Of a stretch of DNA of 64,000 nucleotides, positions 17,062 through 26,359 are shown piece by piece. Location: assembly GCF_019278465.1 (NCBI RefSeq), contig NZ_CP058983.1, positions 434,001 to 498,000 on the forward strand, given 5' to 3'. The position numbers and the translations under genes were made by a program. Source of the DNA: Tenacibaculum sp. AHE14PA (GTDB taxonomy: Bacteria; Bacteroidota; Bacteroidia; Flavobacteriales; Flavobacteriaceae). The first letter of the stretch is position 1, and each line of letters begins with the position of its first letter. The notes under the pieces were generated by a model. The model made no database searches and was not told the DNA's origin. It worked only from the letters and a program-made list of their open reading frames with translations.

Positions 17062-18921
17062 TTAAACTTCTTCCTCAACAACATCTAATTCAACTTTTAA
17101 ATTCTCGATGATAAATTTTTGCCTGTCTGGAGTGTTCTTCCCCATATAAAATTCTAGCATTTGCTCTATCGACATTTCTTTATCTAACATAACAGGATCT
17201 AAACGAATATCATCACCAATAAAATGAACAAATTCGTTTGGTGAAATTTCCCCTAATCCTTTAAATCGAGTTATTTCTGGTTTTCCTCTTAACTTCTCTA
17301 TTGCTTCTCGCTTTTCTTCTTCTGAATAACAGTAATAAGTATCTTTTTTATTACGAACTCTAAACAACGGAGTTTCTAATATATATAAATGACCTTCTTT
17401 TATTACTTCAGGGAAAAATTGTAAAAAAAACGTGATTAATAATAAACGAATGTGCATACCATCAACATCGGCATCAGTTGCAATTACAATATTGTTGTAA
17501 CGTAAATCTTGTAAACCGTCTTCTATATTTAAAGCTGCTTGTAGTAAATTAAACTCTTCATTCTCATATACAATCTTCTTACTCAAACCGTATGAATTTA
17601 AAGGCTTCCCTTTTAAACTAAAAACGGCTTGCGTATTTACGTTTCTAGATTTTGTAATAGATCCAGATGCTGAATCTCCCTCGGTAATGAACAGCGTAGA
17701 CTCTAAATAATTATCCTTTTTAATATCACCTAAATGCACTCTACAGTCACGTAATTTCTTATTATGTAAACTTGATTTTTTTGCTCTGTCTTTTGCTAAT
17801 TTTCGTATTCCTGATAACTCTTTACGTTCTTTTTCTGCTTGTATAATTTTACGTTGCAGCTTATCAGCCGTATCTACATTTTTATGTAAATAATTATCTA
17901 ATTTCGTTTTTAAAAAGTCGTTTATATACGTTCTTACAGTTGGCAATTCGCCTCCCATATCTGTAGAACCCAATTTTGTTTTTGTTTGACTTTCAAAAAC
18001 AGGCTCCATCACTTTAATGGCAATTGCCGAAATAATTGACTTGCGAATATCCGAAGCTTCAAAATTCTTACCATAAAACTCACGAATGGTTTTAACAATA
18101 GCTTCTCTAAATGCTGCTTGATGCGTACCTCCTTGCGTAGTATGCTGTCCGTTTACAAACGAATGGTATTCTTCTGAATATTGCGTTTTACTGTGTGTGA
18201 TAGCAACTTCTATATCATCTCCTTTTAAATGGATAATCGGATACAACATATCATCTTGACTGTTGTTATCTTCTAATAAATCTTTCAATCCATTTTCTGA
18301 AACATATTTTTCGCCGTTAAAAACAATCGTTAAACCTGTGTTTAAATACACATAGTTTTTAAGCATTTTAGCAACGTACTCGTTTCTGAATTTATAATTT
18401 TTAAAAATAGCTTCATCAGGTACAAAAGATACTTTTGTTCCTTTTCTGCGAGAGGTTTCTTCTAAAAACTCTTGATCGGTTAAATTTCCTTGTGAAAATT
18501 CTGCTGCTGCAGATTTACCATCTCTTGAAGATTCTACTCTAAAAAACGAAGACAGTGCATTTACGGCTTTTGTACCTACACCATTTAAACCAACCGATTT
18601 TTTAAATGCTTTAGAATCGTACTTTCCTCCCGTATTCATTTTAGAAACTACGTCTACTACCTTTCCTAACGGAATACCACGACCATAATCTCTTACAATA
18701 ACTTTATTACCTTGAATAGAAATTTCGATGGTTTTACCGGCTCCCATCACATATTCGTCAATAGAGTTGTCTAAAACTTCTTTTACCAAAATATAAATTC
18801 CGTCATCAGCAGAAGAACCATCTCCTAATTTACCAATGTACATTCCCGGTCGCATACGAATGTGTTCTTTCCAATCGAGCGAGCGTATATTATCTTCGGT
18901 ATATTTTGTTTCTTGAGCCAT
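17062..18921 (-). CDS. parE: DNA topoisomerase IV subunit B
   Basis: ATPase subunit of topoisomerase IV. The 619 residues contain the GHKL ATP-binding site ([11 protein letters not shown] 46-56, RDYGRGIP 77-84, [14 protein letters not shown] 111-124), the transducer domain, and the TOPRIM domain with EGDSASG (414-420) and [10 protein letters not shown]. There is no long insert in the TOPRIM domain as in some GyrB proteins, and parC follows, so it is assigned to topo IV rather than gyrase. The ATG at 18919-18921 gives the expected N terminus [10 protein letters not shown]. Confidence 0.95.
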   Translation of the reverse strand: MAQETKYTEDNIRSLDWKEHIRMRPGMYIGKLGDGSSADDGIYILVKEVLDNSIDEYVMGAGKTIEISIQGNKVIVRDYGRGIPLGKVVDVVSKMNTGGKYDSKAFKKSVGLNGVGTKAVNALSSFFRVESSRDGKSAAAEFSQGNLTDQEFLEETSRRKGTKVSFVPDEAIFKNYKFRNEYVAKMLKNYVYLNTGLTIVFNGEKYVSENGLKDLLEDNNSQDDMLYPIIHLKGDDIEVAITHSKTQYSEEYHSFVNGQHTTQGGTHQAAFREAIVKTIREFYGKNFEASDIRKSIISAIAIKVMEPVFESQTKTKLGSTDMGGELPTVRTYINDFLKTKLDNYLHKNVDTADKLQRKIIQAEKERKELSGIRKLAKDRAKKSSLHNKKLRDCRVHLGDIKKDNYLESTLFITEGDSASGSITKSRNVNTQAVFSLKGKPLNSYGLSKKIVYENEEFNLLQAALNIEDGLQDLRYNNIVIATDADVDGMHIRLLLITFFLQFFPEVIKEGHLYILETPLFRVRNKKDTYYCYSEEEKREAIEKLRGKPEITRFKGLGEISPNEFVHFIGDDIRLDPVMLDKEMSIEQMLEFYMGKNTPDRQKFIIENLKVELDVVEEEV

Positions 18922-18970
18922 ATAAATTGAGGAAATTGAAGTCTTTGCTAAAGTAGTATTTACTCTTTAA

Positions 18971-19010
18971 AAAACAAAAAACTCTGTTGAATTAGTTTTC
19001 AACAGAGTTT
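18971..19010 (-). terminator. Rho-independent terminator after guaB
   Basis: A perfect 12-bp stem (18980-18991 with 18998-19009, arm AACTCTGTTGAA) and a 6-base loop. On the minus strand it is followed by T5-G-T6-like sequence. It lies 25 bp past the guaB stop and isolates guaB from parE. Confidence 0.9.
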
Positions 19011-19034
19011 GATATTTATGGATTCTAAATAATA

Positions 19035-20510
19035 TTATCTTCTACTATAATTAGGCGCTTCTTTAGTTATTGCTACATCATGTGGATGACTTTCATTTAT
19101 TCCGCTAGAAGTAATACGTACAAACTTACCTGTATCTTTTAATGTTTCTATATTATTAGAACCACAGTATCCCATACCTGCTCGTAAACCACCAACAAAT
19201 TGATGAATACTTTCTTCTAAATCTCCTTTATAAGGTACACGACCAACAATACCCTCTGGCACTAACTTTTTTATATCATCTTCTACATCCTGAAAATAAC
19301 GATCTTTAGAACCTTGTTTCATTGCTTCAACAGATCCCATTCCACGGTATGATTTGAACTTACGTCCTTCATAAATGATGGTTTCACCTGGGGATTCTTT
19401 TGTTCCTGCTAATAAAGATCCTAACATTACACAATCTGCACCTGCTGCAATTGCTTTAGGAATATCACCTGTATAGCGAATTCCTCCATCAGCAATTACT
19501 GGAACTCCAGAGCCTTTTATAGCTGCTGCAACTTCTAATACTGCAGAAAACTGAGGAAAACCTACGCCTGCAACTACACGGGTTGTACAAATAGAACCTG
19601 GACCGATACCTACTTTTACTGCATCAGCACCTGCCTCAACTAAATATTTAGCAGCCTCTGCCGTTGCAATATTACCTACAATAACATCTAGTTCAGGAAA
19701 CTTTGCTTTTACTTCTTTTAAAACAGTAACCACGCCTTTTGTATGTCCGTGAGCCGTATCAATAATAACCGCATCTACACCTGCTTTTACTAAAGCTTCT
19801 GCTCTATCAACAGCATCTGCAGTAACACCTAATGCAGCTGCAACGCGTAAACGTCCGTAAGTATCTTTATTTGCTATTGGTTTTTGAGTAACTTTTGTAA
19901 TATCTCTAAAAGTAATTAACCCTGATAGTTTATAATTATCATCTACAATTAATAATTTTTCAATTTTATTTTCTTGTAAAATGCTTTCAGCTGATTTTAA
20001 TGAAGTTCCTACTGCTGCGGTAACCAAATTTTCTTTGGTCATTACTTCAACAATAGCTCTGTCATTTTTATGCTCAAAACGTAAATCACGGTTGGTAACA
20101 ATTCCTTTTAAAATTCCGTTATCATCAACAACTGGAATTCCGCCAATACTATGTTCTTTCATTAACATTTTAGCATCTAAAACTACCGCTGTTAATGGTA
20201 ACGTAACTGGATCGATAATCATTCCGCTTTCTGCACGTTTTACCTTACGAACTTCTTGAGCTTGTTGCTCGATAGTCATATTTTTATGTAAAACACCTAT
20301 TCCTCCTTCTCTAGCCATAGCAATTGCCATAGCTGATTCGGTAACAGTATCCATCGCTGCAGAAACTATAGGAACGTTTATTGTTATGTTTTTTGTGAAT
20401 TTTGTTTGAATAGAAACTTCTCTTGGAAGTATTTCTGAATAAGCTGGTATTAATAAAACGTCATCGTACGTTAAACCTTCGCCTACTATTTTTGATTCGT
20501 GAGCTTGCAT
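19035..20510 (-). CDS. guaB: Inosine-5'-monophosphate dehydrogenase
   Basis: NAD-dependent conversion of IMP to XMP, the committed step of GTP synthesis. The product has the (beta/alpha)8 catalytic core with the loop [11 protein letters not shown] and its catalytic Cys (about residue 308), and a pair of CBS domains inserted at about residues 95-210 ([19 protein letters not shown]). The flap and C terminus show SYRGMGS and AGMGYCG. The start chosen is the ATG at 20508-20510 ([12 protein letters not shown]); an ATG two codons upstream is possible. The gene has its own promoter (20548-20555) and terminator. Confidence 0.97.
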   Translation of the reverse strand: MQAHESKIVGEGLTYDDVLLIPAYSEILPREVSIQTKFTKNITINVPIVSAAMDTVTESAMAIAMAREGGIGVLHKNMTIEQQAQEVRKVKRAESGMIIDPVTLPLTAVVLDAKMLMKEHSIGGIPVVDDNGILKGIVTNRDLRFEHKNDRAIVEVMTKENLVTAAVGTSLKSAESILQENKIEKLLIVDDNYKLSGLITFRDITKVTQKPIANKDTYGRLRVAAALGVTADAVDRAEALVKAGVDAVIIDTAHGHTKGVVTVLKEVKAKFPELDVIVGNIATAEAAKYLVEAGADAVKVGIGPGSICTTRVVAGVGFPQFSAVLEVAAAIKGSGVPVIADGGIRYTGDIPKAIAAGADCVMLGSLLAGTKESPGETIIYEGRKFKSYRGMGSVEAMKQGSKDRYFQDVEDDIKKLVPEGIVGRVPYKGDLEESIHQFVGGLRAGMGYCGSNNIETLKDTGKFVRITSSGINESHPHDVAITKEAPNYSRR

Positions 20511-20547
20511 GTGCAATTAATTTAGTGTGTTATTAATTAATTACATG

Positions 20548-20576
20548 CAAATATACTACAAATAACGGCAACTCAA
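20548..20576 (-). promoter_or_regulatory. guaB promoter
   Basis: On the minus strand TATATTTG at 20548-20555 matches TAnnTTTG, and a TTG complementary to 20574-20576 lies 18 bases upstream, close to the usual Bacteroidota spacing. The predicted leader is about 35 bases. Confidence 0.6.
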
Positions 20577-20669
20577 TTTTAAATTAAAGTTAATAAAAAT
20601 CACTTGTTTACAATTATATTATACAACTAGATTAAATAAAGTTTTCCATATTTTATAATAAACATAACT

Positions 20670-20677
20670 TATTTTTG
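20670..20677 (+). promoter_or_regulatory. -7 box of the YdjM-like gene
   Basis: TATTTTTG matches TAnnTTTG and ends seven bases before the ATG at 20685, so the transcript would have almost no leader. Confidence 0.45.
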
Positions 20678-20684
20678 TTGCTAT

Positions 20685-21683
20685 ATGGATTCACTTACTC
20701 AAATAATATTAGGTGCCGCTGTTGGCGAAGCTGTTTTAGGAAAAAAAATTGGCAATAAGGCCTTGTTTTATGGTGCCATAGCAGGAACTATTCCTGATTT
20801 AGACGTGCTTGCTTCTTATTTTACTGATACAGTTACAGCACTCTCTATTCATCGTGGATTTACACATTCTATACTATTTTCTATACTCTTCGCTCCTATT
20901 TTTGGGTGGTTAGTTTCTCGATATGAGAAATACAAGAATTTTAAAGGTTGGTCTTGGTTGTTTTTCTGGGCTTTTATTACACACCCTATTTTAGATGCTC
21001 ACACCACTTGGGGAACGCAGTTTTTTTGGCCTTTTGATATTCGGCTAGCATTTAAAACTATATTTGTTATCGATCCGCTTTACACAATGCCTTTTTTAAT
21101 CTTTTTAATTTTAGCTATAAGACAAAAAAGAACATCAAGAAAACGTTACATTTATAACACCATTGGTTTAGTGGTAAGCTCTTCTTATTTAGTCCTTACA
21201 TTTTTTTTTAAATGGATTGCTTTCAATCAATTTGAAGCTGCTTTAAAAAATCAAAATATATCCTATTTAGAATTAGATACTAGGCCTTCGCCAATGAATA
21301 CTGTTCTTTGGAGCGCTAATGTAGCAACAGAAAATGCTTATCTATTAGCCAATTACTCATTTTTTGATACACAACCTATTACTTTTAATTCTTATCCTAA
21401 AAATCATCATTTATTAGGAAAAATAGCTGATAATATAAAAATAAAACAAATGATTGCTATTTCTGAAGGTTGGTATACGATTACAAAAAAGGATAAAAAT
21501 CTTTATTATAATGACTTACGATTTGGACTTTTAAGTTTGGCGCCAAATTCTCAAAACTTTGTTTTTAAATATAAAATTATAGAAGATCGCTTAGGTAATA
21601 TTCTTTTAAAAGAAGAACCTAAAGATAAAAGAGATGGGAAAAAATTACTATCAGAATTATGGATACGTTTAAAAGGAAATTAA
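20685..21683 (+). CDS. Membrane-bound metal-dependent hydrolase, YdjM/DUF457 type
   Basis: A 332-residue inner-membrane protein. The N-terminal 140 residues carry the family signature: MDSLTQIILGAAVGEAVLG, IPDLDVLASYF, HRGFTHSILFS and ITHPILDAHTTWGTQF, whose conserved His and Asp residues are proposed metal ligands in the YdjM family. About four or five membrane helices follow up to residue 180. The last 150 residues form a soluble domain without recognised motif. E. coli YdjM is LexA-regulated; no LexA site was seen here. It is transcribed alone. Confidence 0.9.
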   Translation: MDSLTQIILGAAVGEAVLGKKIGNKALFYGAIAGTIPDLDVLASYFTDTVTALSIHRGFTHSILFSILFAPIFGWLVSRYEKYKNFKGWSWLFFWAFITHPILDAHTTWGTQFFWPFDIRLAFKTIFVIDPLYTMPFLIFLILAIRQKRTSRKRYIYNTIGLVVSSSYLVLTFFFKWIAFNQFEAALKNQNISYLELDTRPSPMNTVLWSANVATENAYLLANYSFFDTQPITFNSYPKNHHLLGKIADNIKIKQMIAISEGWYTITKKDKNLYYNDLRFGLLSLAPNSQNFVFKYKIIEDRLGNILLKEEPKDKRDGKKLLSELWIRLKGN

Positions 21684-21699
21684 ATATGATATTTAAAAA

Positions 21700-22281
21700 C
21701 TACTTTTTGTGAAGCATAACAAACAACTCCATACCTTTTCTATTATGATACGAATTATAGCAAGACTCCATTTTTGTTATCTTAAAATAAGGTTTAAAGT
21801 AAGATAAATATTCTTGTTTATTTCCACCAAAAGGCGGATGATCTTCATTTAGTTTTGCATCAAATAACAAACCAACTAACTTTCCGTTTTCATTCAATAA
21901 ATCATTCATTTTTAAAGTATATTTCACACGTAAAATCGGATCTATGGCACAAAAGAAAGTTTGTTCGATTATCAAATCAAATGTAAAATTTACATCAAAA
22001 AAATTAGCATTAATTAATTGTGATGAAGGAAATTTTGGAACTCTTTTCTTCAGGTTATCTAAAGGCTCTTTAGATATATCAACTACAGAAACATTTTTAA
22101 ATCCGTTTTTAAAAAGATATTCTGCTTCATAAGAATTTCCTCCTCCAGGAATTAAAATTTTTAGTTCTTTGTTTTCTAGTTGATCAAAATAAGCTTTTAA
22201 AGGTGGAGAAATAGCACCTAAATCCCAACCAATTTTATTGGACTTATATTTATTTCCCCAAAAATTTGCAGATAAATCCAT
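21700..22281 (-). CDS. TPMT-family SAM-dependent methyltransferase
   Basis: A 193-residue class I methyltransferase of the thiopurine S-methyltransferase-like group. Visible: the N-terminal FWGNKYKSNKIGWDLG (the TPMT family WxxxW/GW-type entry), the SAM-binding loop ILIPGGGNSYEAEYL, the acidic residue in VSVVDIS, and DLIIEQTFFCAI, where related proteins methylate thiols, halides or tellurite. Natural substrate unknown. Convergent with the YdjM-like gene, 16 bp apart. Confidence 0.9.
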   Translation of the reverse strand: MDLSANFWGNKYKSNKIGWDLGAISPPLKAYFDQLENKELKILIPGGGNSYEAEYLFKNGFKNVSVVDISKEPLDNLKKRVPKFPSSQLINANFFDVNFTFDLIIEQTFFCAIDPILRVKYTLKMNDLLNENGKLVGLLFDAKLNEDHPPFGGNKQEYLSYFKPYFKITKMESCYNSYHNRKGMELFVMLHKK

Positions 22282-22316
22282 TTATTGAATATCTTGTTTT
22301 AGAAATAAGGTACACT

Positions 22317-22820
22317 TTATTCTAAAGTCAACTTCTTTTTTGATATAATTTGACTAAAAATCATTAAAACTGCTGTTCCGAAAGAAAGGGTCATTAGTAA
22401 ACCTGAAATCATAATAATATATTTCATCCAAGTAATACCTGTCCACATTAAATAAATACCACCAAAAGTACAAATGATTGATATAAAAGGTTCAATCATT
22501 AAAAATAATTTTAATTTTTTATTGATACTTGTTGTAGATACAATTACAGCCAATAAAAAGAAAATTACCGAAAGCGATAAAATATGATTGTGTACTGTTG
22601 TTTTTATTTCTCCTGCAGATTTTTTAAACTTCATTGTGGTAGCCTCTTCAACATCTTCGTTTCCTAGATAACGTTCTTCTATTCCTGTTGGATTAGAATT
22701 TGTTGTATCTCTAACAAATGATATTCCGCCAAAAAAACCAATACTTAAAGTGCATATAAAAGCTAGTATTAATAATTTTATTTCTTTCGGAAATTGATGA
22801 ATTAGACCGTGAATTTGCAT
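22317..22820 (-). CDS. Four-helix membrane protein coupled to an FMN-binding protein
   Basis: A 167-residue protein. One hydrophobic helix (KLLILAFICTLSIGFFGG) is followed by about 50 extracytoplasmic residues (including GIEERYLGNEDVEEATTMKF) and three more helices (about 88-105, 113-133, 136-157). His4, His8 (HGLIHQF) and the HNH pair at the entry of helix 2 could coordinate heme or contact a redox partner, which is inference. Its ATG directly follows the stop of the FMN-binding gene (TAAATG), so the two proteins are translationally coupled and probably form one complex. No named family was recognised. Confidence 0.8.
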   Translation of the reverse strand: MQIHGLIHQFPKEIKLLILAFICTLSIGFFGGISFVRDTTNSNPTGIEERYLGNEDVEEATTMKFKKSAGEIKTTVHNHILSLSVIFFLLAVIVSTTSINKKLKLFLMIEPFISIICTFGGIYLMWTGITWMKYIIMISGLLMTLSFGTAVLMIFSQIISKKKLTLE

Positions 22821-23357
22821 TTACAATACTTTATTTTGATGAAGGATTTCTAAATTTTGAAGGAAAGTATTAACTGCAATTGTCATTGAAGAAGCCGAAA
22901 TTGTTGCTCCTGATATTGCTATAATATCTTTTTCGTATTTTAAAGTATCTTTTGATGTTTTACCTATAAATTGTTTTAACCAACGCTTACTACCTATTTC
23001 GCCACCATAATCTTCGCGGTATATTAATATCTTCGTTTTTATTACAATTAATTCTTTATCTAATAAAACCAAATAGTCAAACTCATCAGTTTTACTTGGT
23101 GCTTTATCAATAAAAGCAAATCCTAAAACTTTATCACCAATTGTAATCTTTAGCAGGTTTTCTTCGGTAATTCTCCCTTTCAACTTATTGCTAACTACTT
23201 CTGGAACAATAACTTTACTCAACGAAAACTCATCAACATTAAATGTTTTTTTAATTTCTTTTTCAACTTTTTTCTGTAAATTTTTAGGCATACTAAAAGA
23301 CAACAGCCCTAAAGAAGTAACGATACATAAGAAAAGTACTACAAAACGATTTTTCAT
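22821..23357 (-). CDS. Exported FMN-binding (RnfG/NqrC-like) protein
   Basis: A 178-residue protein with a signal sequence (RFVVLFLCIVTSLGLLSFS). The C-terminal part carries the FMN-binding domain hallmark: YGGEIGSKRWLKQFIGK (cf. the G-G/F-x-GK region of RnfG and NqrC) and DIIAISGATIS (144-154), where the final Ser154 occupies the position of the Thr/Ser that ApbE flavinylates in DxxSGATxT/S motifs. It probably carries covalent FMN outside the cytoplasmic membrane and exchanges electrons with its coupled four-helix partner. No apbE gene is in the window. It follows the porin gene but has its own promoter-like box at 23362-23369 after a terminator. Confidence 0.85.
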   Translation of the reverse strand: MKNRFVVLFLCIVTSLGLLSFSMPKNLQKKVEKEIKKTFNVDEFSLSKVIVPEVVSNKLKGRITEENLLKITIGDKVLGFAFIDKAPSKTDEFDYLVLLDKELIVIKTKILIYREDYGGEIGSKRWLKQFIGKTSKDTLKYEKDIIAISGATISASSMTIAVNTFLQNLEILHQNKVL

Positions 23358-23361
23358 ACCG

Positions 23362-23369
23362 CAAAAATA
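23362..23369 (-). promoter_or_regulatory. -7 box of the FMN-binding gene
   Basis: On the minus strand TATTTTTG matches TAnnTTTG and ends four bases before the ATG, predicting a leaderless transcript. It lies downstream of the porin terminator, so the FMN operon is probably a separate transcription unit. Confidence 0.5.
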
Positions 23370-23386
23370 ATTAGAATTAGTCTAAA

Positions 23387-23427
23387 TAAAAAACAAAAAC
23401 CGAACCAAATTTTAAAAAATTGGTTCG
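23387..23427 (-). terminator. Rho-independent terminator after the porin gene
   Basis: An 8-bp stem (23401-23408 CGAACCAA with 23420-23427) with an A/T-rich loop. On the minus strand the 3' side reads into a T-rich run (rc of 23387-23400). It sits 34 bp past the porin stop. Confidence 0.75.
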
Positions 23428-23461
23428 ATCTCTACAAATAATAACAAACTTTTAATTTTAA

Positions 23462-24628
23462 TTAGAACCAAACACCAAAACCTAAGTTTAATTGTTTGAT
23501 TGTTTGACTACCGTCAACTGCATTATTTTTAAATTGGTAATCTGCCTTAAATGCAGCTCCTGGTGCTACCTTATATGTTAAACCAAATGTCCACTCATCA
23601 CGATCATAAGCTAAGTTTTCAGCTAAACCACCATCTGTAGCTGCATGTGTATTATAATCTTCATATCTAGCGAATGCGATTAACTGTTGCTTTTTATCTT
23701 GAGCTAATAAATTATAAGCTGTTTCTAAATACCAACCTTGTAATGCACTTCCTAAATCAGAACCGTAATAAGCATTATATTCTTCACTATCTGTTACATT
23801 TGCATGAATAAACTGACCTCTTGCTGAAAAACGTTTGTATGCATAACGAGCATCTAAACCAACCATTGCAATACCAACATCTGACCCTTCAATATCTTCA
23901 ACAGCCTTTTCTGATTGTGTTCTACCAAAGTATCCTGACAAACCTAAACGTAAGCCTGGTAATCCGTAATAATCTACTTTACCTGAAAAATTCACATTAT
24001 TCATCATAGATTCAGCACCTTTCTGACGTCCGTTACGAAATCCGTTACTACCTCCTAAATATTTACCATCATTATCAGAAATAAATCCGTTAAAAACATA
24101 TGCTTGGTAACGTAAAGACGCTTCATCCCATCTACCAGAAACTCCTAAACCAATTTCTCTCCATGTTGTAGGTACAATCGATTTATCCATACTTGGTCTT
24201 TCAACTCCGTTAAAAGTAGTTGGTTCATGGTATTCATTTACAATACCCATTGGCACTAGCATTAAACCTGCTCTTAAGTTAATATTATCTGTTAAAGTAT
24301 ATTGTAAAAAAGCTTGTTCTATGTATACTTCTTTTACGTGTTCAAATTCAATTTCTGTAACAAACTGTGTTCTTTCGTTAAATTTATAACCAAATAACAT
24401 TACAACTCTGTGCACGTCTAATTTTGCATTTTCTCCTGTAGCTCTATTATAATGAGCCTCTGCATAACCTCCTACAGTTAATCCTTTTTGACTTAAATTA
24501 GAAGACAAAATACGCTGTGCAGCATTCTGTTGACTTTGTGGGTTTGTAGGAATACTATCTTGCGGAGCTGATTGTGCTGTTGCGAATAATGATGCAGTTA
24601 GTAACACTGCAAAAAATACTTTCTTCAT
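23462..24628 (-). CDS. Outer-membrane porin (phosphate-selective porin OprP/OprO-like)
   Basis: A 388-residue beta-barrel protein. It has a signal peptide (MKKVFFAVLLTASLFATAQS), a short Gln/Ser/Pro-rich linker, then amphipathic strands of alternating residues (VGGYAEAHYNR, QFVTEIEFEHVK, LRAGLMLVPMGIVNEYHEP) and a C-terminal aromatic residue (LNLGFGVWF) as needed for BamA-dependent insertion. NEYHEPTTFNGVERP is a recurrent segment in Bacteroidota OprP-like porins. The substrate cannot be deduced. It has its own promoter (24672-24701) and terminator. Confidence 0.9.
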   Translation of the reverse strand: MKKVFFAVLLTASLFATAQSAPQDSIPTNPQSQQNAAQRILSSNLSQKGLTVGGYAEAHYNRATGENAKLDVHRVVMLFGYKFNERTQFVTEIEFEHVKEVYIEQAFLQYTLTDNINLRAGLMLVPMGIVNEYHEPTTFNGVERPSMDKSIVPTTWREIGLGVSGRWDEASLRYQAYVFNGFISDNDGKYLGGSNGFRNGRQKGAESMMNNVNFSGKVDYYGLPGLRLGLSGYFGRTQSEKAVEDIEGSDVGIAMVGLDARYAYKRFSARGQFIHANVTDSEEYNAYYGSDLGSALQGWYLETAYNLLAQDKKQQLIAFARYEDYNTHAATDGGLAENLAYDRDEWTFGLTYKVAPGAAFKADYQFKNNAVDGSQTIKQLNLGFGVWF

Positions 24629-24671
24629 CTTTATTTAGATTAACTTTAAATAATTAATTGTTTTACGGGTG

Positions 24672-24701
24672 CAAATGTAAAAGAGTTAATCAATTTAACA
24701 A
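24672..24701 (-). promoter_or_regulatory. Porin promoter
   Basis: On the minus strand the -7 box TACATTTG (24672-24679) and a TTG (complement of 24699-24701) are separated by 19 bases, a near-ideal Bacteroidota promoter. It lies about 44 bases before the porin start codon. Confidence 0.65.
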
Positions 24702-24784
24702 AGCTTATTAAGATTTATTTTAAATAAACTTTAACATATTATTTAAAATAAATCTTAATAATTTAAAAATCAAAAAGTTATTGT

Positions 24785-26326
24785 TTAATTATTTTTCAAG
24801 TAAGTAATAATGGCTTTACGAATATCAAAGCTTAATTCACTTTCTTTTGGTTTATAAACCGAAATAACATCTGGATTTTTATCAGATAAACCAGGAATAT
24901 CTAATCCTCTTAATAAATAATCTGAAAAAGCTACTGTATATACTTTATCTAAATTTATAGGTTCATTAGCTATTTGCCAACTCTCATCTACTTTATTTGC
25001 ATTGTAACGCTGTAAATAAGCACCAGTACCTGCGGCATTAAAACCGTAATCTAAAACTTCTTTTAGTAAGTTTCCTTTAATTTCAACTTTTAAAACAGCT
25101 CCACCATAAGGTAAAACTCTAAAAATATCTATAACATTTATCTCCCCTTCTAAAACATCATCAATACGAACAGAACCTCCGTTTACTAAAGCACAATCTA
25201 CTTTGTTATCATAAGCAAAACTCATTGCTTTTGTAATAATTTGCCCCATATTAGTTTGCACACTTCTTATAGCTGTTTCTGTTGCATCTAAGGGCGTTTT
25301 TGCCTTATAAACTACTTCATACGGATTTGGTACTATATCTTGAATTTTGTTCTTTAAAATTCCTTGCCATTTAGTTACAATCTCTCCGACGTTTTTATCT
25401 GCTGGAATTTGATCGTTAATCTCTTTTAATTCTGATTTTAATTCAACTTTTTTTGTTGCTAAATCATATTCAAATCTATGAATGTAAGCTGTTTTTGCAT
25501 TTGCATCTGCCTTTGCTATAATTACATCTTCTACATGTTCGTAAGTATTAGTATGCTCATGTCCACCCATTATTAAGGGGATATTAGGAAACATTTCTGC
25601 TACTTTCTTGTCTTGCTCTAATGTTAAATGCGTTAAACCTATAACAACATCAACATTATCTTTTATATCATTATAAGCTCTTTGTATTTCTTCATACATA
25701 TCTCCATAAAACACATAACCTTTCGGATTTGACGGAATACAAGCGCTTATAAAACCTACTTTTAATTTTGTACCATCTTCATTATCAAATTCTTTAATGA
25801 AAGAATCTTTAAGGTTTTCTTTTTTTTCTTTGATAACTTTATGGAAATAAGAATGTTCTCCATCTTTATTATGCAATACATTTGATGAAATCCAATCGAA
25901 ATTACTTTCATTTAATCTTTCTTGCAAACTCGTATAACTTAAATCTAGCTCATGATTACCAAAAGCAACAAGATCAAAATTCATCGCATTCATTACTTCA
26001 ACCATTTGCTTACCTCTTACTCGAGAACCATCAACTTTCATGGTTCCGATTAATGAAGGATTCAAAAAATCTCCTGCCAAAACAAGCATGGTATTTTTAT
26101 TTTCTTTTAATAAATTTTGATGTACGGTTTCTACTCTAGCCATTCCTCCGAACTTTCCTCCCTGAATAGGTGCTATTTCATAAACATCGTTTAATTGCAG
26201 TATATTAAAGTAAGTTTTTCCTGCTTCTTTTTTAAATTGATGAGCAGCATTGGTGTTTTTATTAGAAGTACAACCTATTATAAAGATTGTTAGTGTAACT
26301 ATAAATATAATTTTAACTTGTTTCAT
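24785..26326 (-). CDS. 5'-nucleotidase/metallophosphatase lipoprotein (UshA-like)
   Basis: Two-domain extracytoplasmic nucleotidase. Lipobox IIGC puts the lipidated Cys at residue 19. The N-terminal metallophosphoesterase domain shows LQLNDVYEI (Asp47), AGDF (84-87), GNHELD (123-128) and GGHEHT; the C-terminal 5_nucleotid_C domain shows NGGSVRIDDVLEGEI and LPYGGAV. In the first motif the usual Asp-x-His metal pair is Asp-Val-Tyr, so one His ligand is replaced by Tyr49, as in some Bacteroidota relatives. Likely role: hydrolysis of extracellular nucleotides or related phosphomonoesters; substrate not certain. The 513-residue length is normal. Confidence 0.92.
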   Translation of the reverse strand: MKQVKIIFIVTLTIFIIGCTSNKNTNAAHQFKKEAGKTYFNILQLNDVYEIAPIQGGKFGGMARVETVHQNLLKENKNTMLVLAGDFLNPSLIGTMKVDGSRVRGKQMVEVMNAMNFDLVAFGNHELDLSYTSLQERLNESNFDWISSNVLHNKDGEHSYFHKVIKEKKENLKDSFIKEFDNEDGTKLKVGFISACIPSNPKGYVFYGDMYEEIQRAYNDIKDNVDVVIGLTHLTLEQDKKVAEMFPNIPLIMGGHEHTNTYEHVEDVIIAKADANAKTAYIHRFEYDLATKKVELKSELKEINDQIPADKNVGEIVTKWQGILKNKIQDIVPNPYEVVYKAKTPLDATETAIRSVQTNMGQIITKAMSFAYDNKVDCALVNGGSVRIDDVLEGEINVIDIFRVLPYGGAVLKVEIKGNLLKEVLDYGFNAAGTGAYLQRYNANKVDESWQIANEPINLDKVYTVAFSDYLLRGLDIPGLSDKNPDVISVYKPKESELSFDIRKAIITYLKNN

Positions 26327-26345
26327 TGTGTGTTTTTTAATGAAG

Positions 26346-26353
26346 CAAATTTA
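26346..26353 (-). promoter_or_regulatory. Possible -7 box of the 5'-nucleotidase gene
   Basis: TAAATTTG on the minus strand matches TAnnTTTG, 19 bases before the start codon. No -33 TTG was seen and the box lies next to the end of the upstream metallopeptidase gene. Confidence 0.35.
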
Positions 26354-26359
26354 CATATT

